Source: Mesotaenium endlicherianum
Lineage: Eukaryota; Streptophyta; Zygnematophyceae; Zygnematales; Mesotaeniaceae
Direction of reading: 5' to 3'
Length of the DNA: 20,004 nucleotides
Assembly: GCA_009602735.1 (NCBI GenBank)
Contig: WELA01004943.1
Coordinates: 178,626 to 198,629 of the forward strand
Part shown: positions 16,612-20,004 of the stretch, piece by piece
Numbering within the stretch: the first letter of the stretch is position 1
How the letters are laid out: each line of letters starts with the position of its first letter
Notes under the pieces: generated by a model
The model's input: the letters and a program-made list of their open reading frames with translations, nothing else
What the model was told of the DNA's origin: nothing
The model's database searches: none
Program-made: the position numbers and the translations under genes

Positions 16612-19600
16612 CTAGAACTTGGGCATGGGGTCCGGATACATGGCATCCGACCGGGCCTTTGCTTCCGCCACTAACAACGCCGGCAGCCTGCCCTGCAGGT
16701 ACGCGCCTATGTCCAGGGGATGCAGCACAGTGCCGTCAAACAGCAGGTTGATCCCCGGCAGCACCACTTCACTGCTCACGAGCTCGTCGTTTGCGGAGGC
16801 CTGCTGAGGCGGCGGCGGCTCCTGGCCCCGCCCCAGCACTGGCGCAGGCACCTTGAGAGTGCTCTCGCGATGCTTCATCTCCATCTTGTGAATCGCCTCC
16901 ACGCGGCCCCTCCTCATCAAGCTGCAAAGTCGGAGCAACTCTCCCGCGGTCAAGTATCTGCTCTCGCTTCCTCTCTTTCTTTCTTGCAGGACTCTAAGGG
17001 GAGCCCGGCAAGGGCGGGTGGGTGCTGGGCGTAAGCGCTCGCACCAATTCGAGCGCTCAGCACTAGGGCCAGACAGTCCATGTGCTTGCTTTCAAGAAAT
17101 GAGCCCCTTGATGGTTCCATCAGTTCCAGGCATGAGAACGAACGAGGGCTTTCATATGTAAAGGGAGCCGGTGCAGTGATCTACCAGGTCCGTCTTCACT
17201 ACAATCTTGACAGCACGGCAGGGGGCGGCCCAGCCCTGTGAAGGACCCAAGTGGGTTGCAGCTAGCTCTTGTGAAGTGGCCACCCTCGGACTCACACACA
17301 TCAATCGGCTGACAGAACCTTCCAATGGGACAGGGGTCCGGGGAATATACCGGCAAGCACAAAGAGGGGGGAGCAACCTCAATATGGCGGGGGCCAAGCG
17401 CCAAAAAGGGGATCCGACATGCAGCCAGCTGGCATGCCGGGTCTTGGATCGACAACGGGTGAGGCACAGCCCCGGGGAGGCGAAGAAGCAGCGCAGGTAA
17501 GCACCTGGCAGAGGTCAAGCAGAAGTTCGCCTCCGGGCCTGAGTGTGCGTGACGAGCAGCGCCGGGTCAAGGGAGAAGTGTGAAGAGCTGGGGGGGGCGG
17601 GAGGGAGGGCTGGAAGAGGGCTGACGACTGAGAGAGAAGCGGAGGGATGGAGGCGGGGGGGGCAGTTTGCAGCCCTGGAACTGGCTGCAGGAACTGCGGT
17701 GTCCTCTCACCTGAGATCCATGGACTCAGCTCGTGAGAGCCGTCGGGTCAGACGTGAGGGTGTAGGGGGGAAGCTGGGAGCAGCGTCACCGAAACTATCG
17801 GGCCCAGGCCACCTGGCGCCCTCTGCTGGCATGTGGGGAGACGGCGTAACGACATCGACGGCCTCTGCGAGGTCGAGGCTCTGCCACCTGGAGCTGAGGT
17901 GGCGGAGCAGCCCGGCGTTGCCGGAGAACATGGCGCGGGCCACCGCCCCGTCAGCGCAGTAGTCGGCGATGAAGTCGCGGAGGCGCTGACTCAGCGCCAG
18001 CATGGCCTTGCGCTGCTCCTCCAGAGGAGCGGGCTCGAACATGCTGCCTCGCACGGCCCCCTCACAGACCTGCTCAATCAGCCGGTCGCATGACTGGCGT
18101 CAACGACTCGCTTGCGAGCAGCTGCTCCACCCTTGCACTACTGCAGCAGCAGGAGTGACAGCAAGAAAAGAAGGGTGAAGTCCAGCTGCATGTCGCTGCT
18201 CCTCCACCTCCCTCTCTCTCTTCCCCCCCCCCTCACCCGCCCCCCCGCCTGGGAACATGACATGGACAGACTAGATGCCATAGCATCATCACCTGCTGAA
18301 ACAGAATGGTCAAGCTCCGCCTGGCTGCATGGCTGGGAGGCATAAAAAATACATGCAGCACTAGGGGAGACCAGGGAAAGGAAGAAAAGAGGGGGAAGAG
18401 GTGAGGGGCTGTCACCTGGCGGCACAGCTCGGTGTCATACAGAGGGACCCCAAACTCGACATTGTGCGGCACCCACTCATACTCCTCGTTTTCTGAGGAC
18501 AACACGCCCCCTGCCTGGCCCTCTCCTTTTCCCGCCACCAATGGCCCCCCTTTTTTTTGGGTGGCTCCGCCTGAGGGCTCCCCAGGTGGCGCCAACGCAC
18601 CCCCCGGGCCTTCTGGGCCTCCCTCGGCCGGGCGGCTGACCCTCAACATTCTTAGAGTGCCGACGGTGTTGAGGCCCAGCTCCTCGATTGCCAGCTGGAC
18701 CGTCGCGTGCTTGCGCCACTTGTTGGCGCCCGAGTCGTCATCCCTGCTCGGCAGAGACGGAGGCGATGGCGGCGGGGGAGTCTTTGAGACCCCGGCGCGC
18801 GGCGTGTCGTCCTCGTTCCCCGTCTCGACAGGTGCCTGCACGGCGGCAGCAGCAGAGGCGACGGAGGCCGCAACACCAGCCCCTCCGATGCCCGTTTCAT
18901 CGGCGGGGTCCCTCCCGCTTAAATCCTCTGTGCCATTCATGCTGCCACCCTCGGCTCCGACAGGTGTCTCCACGGCCACAGCAACACCTGGCTCCCCTCC
19001 ATGGCCATATGCACCAGATGCGTCTTCACTTGTGCCGAGATCTGCCGTGCTACTGGAGGCGTGCAGGCTCGCCGGGGGTCCCACAACATCGCCAGCTGGC
19101 GGCACGACCAGGCGCGGGAGATTCCCGGAGAAGCTCTCCTTGGCACTCTTGGGGCTTCCCTCTCCTCTCCCGAGGCTATGAGGTGGGGATGATTTGATGG
19201 CCGGAGCCCCCCCGGCAGCCGCGCTCAGGGAGCCCGTCCCCGCACTCGCCACGTCTGCTGCTTCCTCAGGCGGTAGCGACGTACCGCTCACATCTGGACC
19301 ACAGACAGGCAGGGCGATGTTGTGTGTGACAACTGCCTTCATCTTGGGGTCCAGGCTGGCGCTGCCGTCAGCAAAGGGCTGGACAAACAGAGCTGTGTGC
19401 TCAAGCAGTGAGTTGAGCACGTGCAGCAGGAGCGCGCCCTCCACCAGGCTCCCCTCGGCTTTCCCTCCCACGCCTCCAACGGCGGTGCCGTCCCAGGACC
19501 AAATGAGAGCGCGCCGGCAGCCCGCGAGCGGCGGGGGAAGCCGCCGGATGCGCTGGCCGCGCACGAGCGCGACACTTGTTGGGCCCGCGCAGCAGGTGGA

Positions 19601-20004
19601 GTAGAGGAGGAGCTTCATCCAGGGCGTGATGGCAGCCGGCGAGGGCGGGCCGAGGTGCACGGGGCCCACGCCCTGCGAGGAATCGATGGTGAGCGGCGAC
19701 GCCAGGGGCGTCATCGACACCACCACGTTGAAATCGCGCCGCAGGATCCTCTGCAGCGTGACAGGTGGCAGCCCCGCGAGGCTCTCGCACCGCATGATCT
19801 CGATTCGGTTCCTCACCGCCCTGGGCTTGCCGCCGCCGCCCTTGCCGCCGCTCCTCTTGGCAACGCTGCTAGGGTTTCCCCCAAGCGTGCCATCCCCGTC
19901 ATCGGCGGCGGCCTTGGGCTCCCCTTCCTCCTGCTGCTGCAGCAGCGCACCCGCCCCCTCTATTTCCCTTCCTCCCCCTATCCCTCCTCCGCCCCCGCCT
20001 CCCC
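16612..20004 (-). CDS. FAM91A1: FAM91-family protein, C-terminal part, three exons (5' partial)
   Basis: Proposed coding join on the - strand: 20004-18416, 18069-17711 and 16957-16612. FAM91A1 works at the trans-Golgi with WDR11 and TBC1D23 to capture endosome-derived vesicles in animals; the plant homologue is little studied. Exon 1 reads RIEIMRCESLAGLPPVTLQ, VVVSMTPLASP, PWMKLLLYSTCCAGPTSVAL, RRLPPPLAGCRRALIWSWDG and GALLLHVLNSLLEHTALFVQ, in the order I recall for plant homologues. After a long insert come LNTVGTLRMLRVSR and EYEWVPHNVEFGVPLYDTEL. Exon 2 continues QRKAMLALSQRLRDFIADYC; exon 3 gives SSEVVLPGINLLFDGTVLHP and LDIGAYLQGRLPALLVAEA before TAG. Junction phases agree (0 and 2). About 763 codons are present and the frame is open to the edge, so the N-terminal domain lies to the right. 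Low-complexity Gly/Ala/Pro inserts are typical of GC-rich algal genes. Confidence 0.88.
16958..17710 (-). other. FAM91 intron 2 (753 bp)
   Basis: The donor is CAG|GTGAGAGG at 17711/17710 and the acceptor GAGCAG|ATAC at 16958/16957. Joining gives an in-phase Arg codon. An alternative acceptor a little upstream (CCTGCAAG or CCTTAG near 16990-17000) cannot be excluded. The open frames within it are GC-driven and not conserved. Confidence 0.6.
18070..18415 (-). other. FAM91 intron 1 (346 bp) with a G-rich run
   Basis: The donor is CAG|GTGACA at 18416/18415 and the acceptor GAGCAG|GTCTGTG at 18070/18069. The join makes LCRQ|VCEGAVRG and keeps the spacing to the downstream helix that I recall for plant FAM91. 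A competing acceptor CCAG|TCATGC at about 18094 would add eight residues. The transcript strand has G7, G3, G10 and G3 runs at 18246-18210. Confidence 0.7.

Noticed and set aside
17120..17518. 132-codon - strand frame
   Set aside because: It falls inside the inferred second FAM91 intron, and using it as an exon is not needed for phase or homology.
18432..19604. Long + strand frames of 249, 169 and 136 codons
   Set aside because: They are GC-driven shadows of the FAM91 exon on the - strand, which carries the conserved motifs.
1..20004. CRISPR array, rRNA, bacterial operon features
   Set aside because: No spaced direct repeats, no rRNA-like segments, and the genes are eukaryotic with introns.

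Overview
This is a eukaryotic nuclear window. It has spliced genes, LTR retrotransposons at several stages of decay and long non-coding spacers. A FAM91-family gene with plant-like sequence, a chromodomain Ty3/gypsy element and an algal-type Ty3/gypsy tail with a PHD finger together suggest a green alga or streptophyte alga. The exact lineage cannot be fixed from the sequence.

Layout. (1) 1-4623 is the 3' part of a Ty3/gypsy chromovirus on the + strand. It holds the RNase H end, an integrase with an intact DD35E triad, a GPY/F module and a C-terminal chromodomain (3-1850), then two overlapping extra reading frames in the env position (2161-2520 and 2510-3817), a polypurine tract and a 721-bp 3' LTR (3903-4623). 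(2) 4624-5199 is the 3' end of another Ty3/gypsy-like pol with a PHD finger broken by one TGA; the first element appears to have inserted into it. (3) 5215-13400 is gene-poor repeat debris. It includes an inverted, broken relative of the extra frame (6545-6736), a primer-binding-site-like motif after a possible LTR (7878-7891), three neighbouring 10-bp tandem arrays (10031-10300), small dyads and possible coding remnants. (4) 13412-15091 is an uninterrupted 559-codon + strand gene with no family I recognise. (5) 16612-20004, on the - strand, is the C-terminal part of a FAM91 homologue in three exons; its N-terminal half lies beyond the right edge.

How the parts relate. The left third is an insertion history: the PHD-type element came first and the chromovirus landed in it. 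The right third is ordinary host sequence, with two convergent GC-rich genes separated by about 1.5 kb. The most unusual item is the two-frame, non-env-like coding region between pol and the 3' LTR. A diverged relative of its first frame lies about 4 kb away on the other strand, so it probably belongs to a repeated family.
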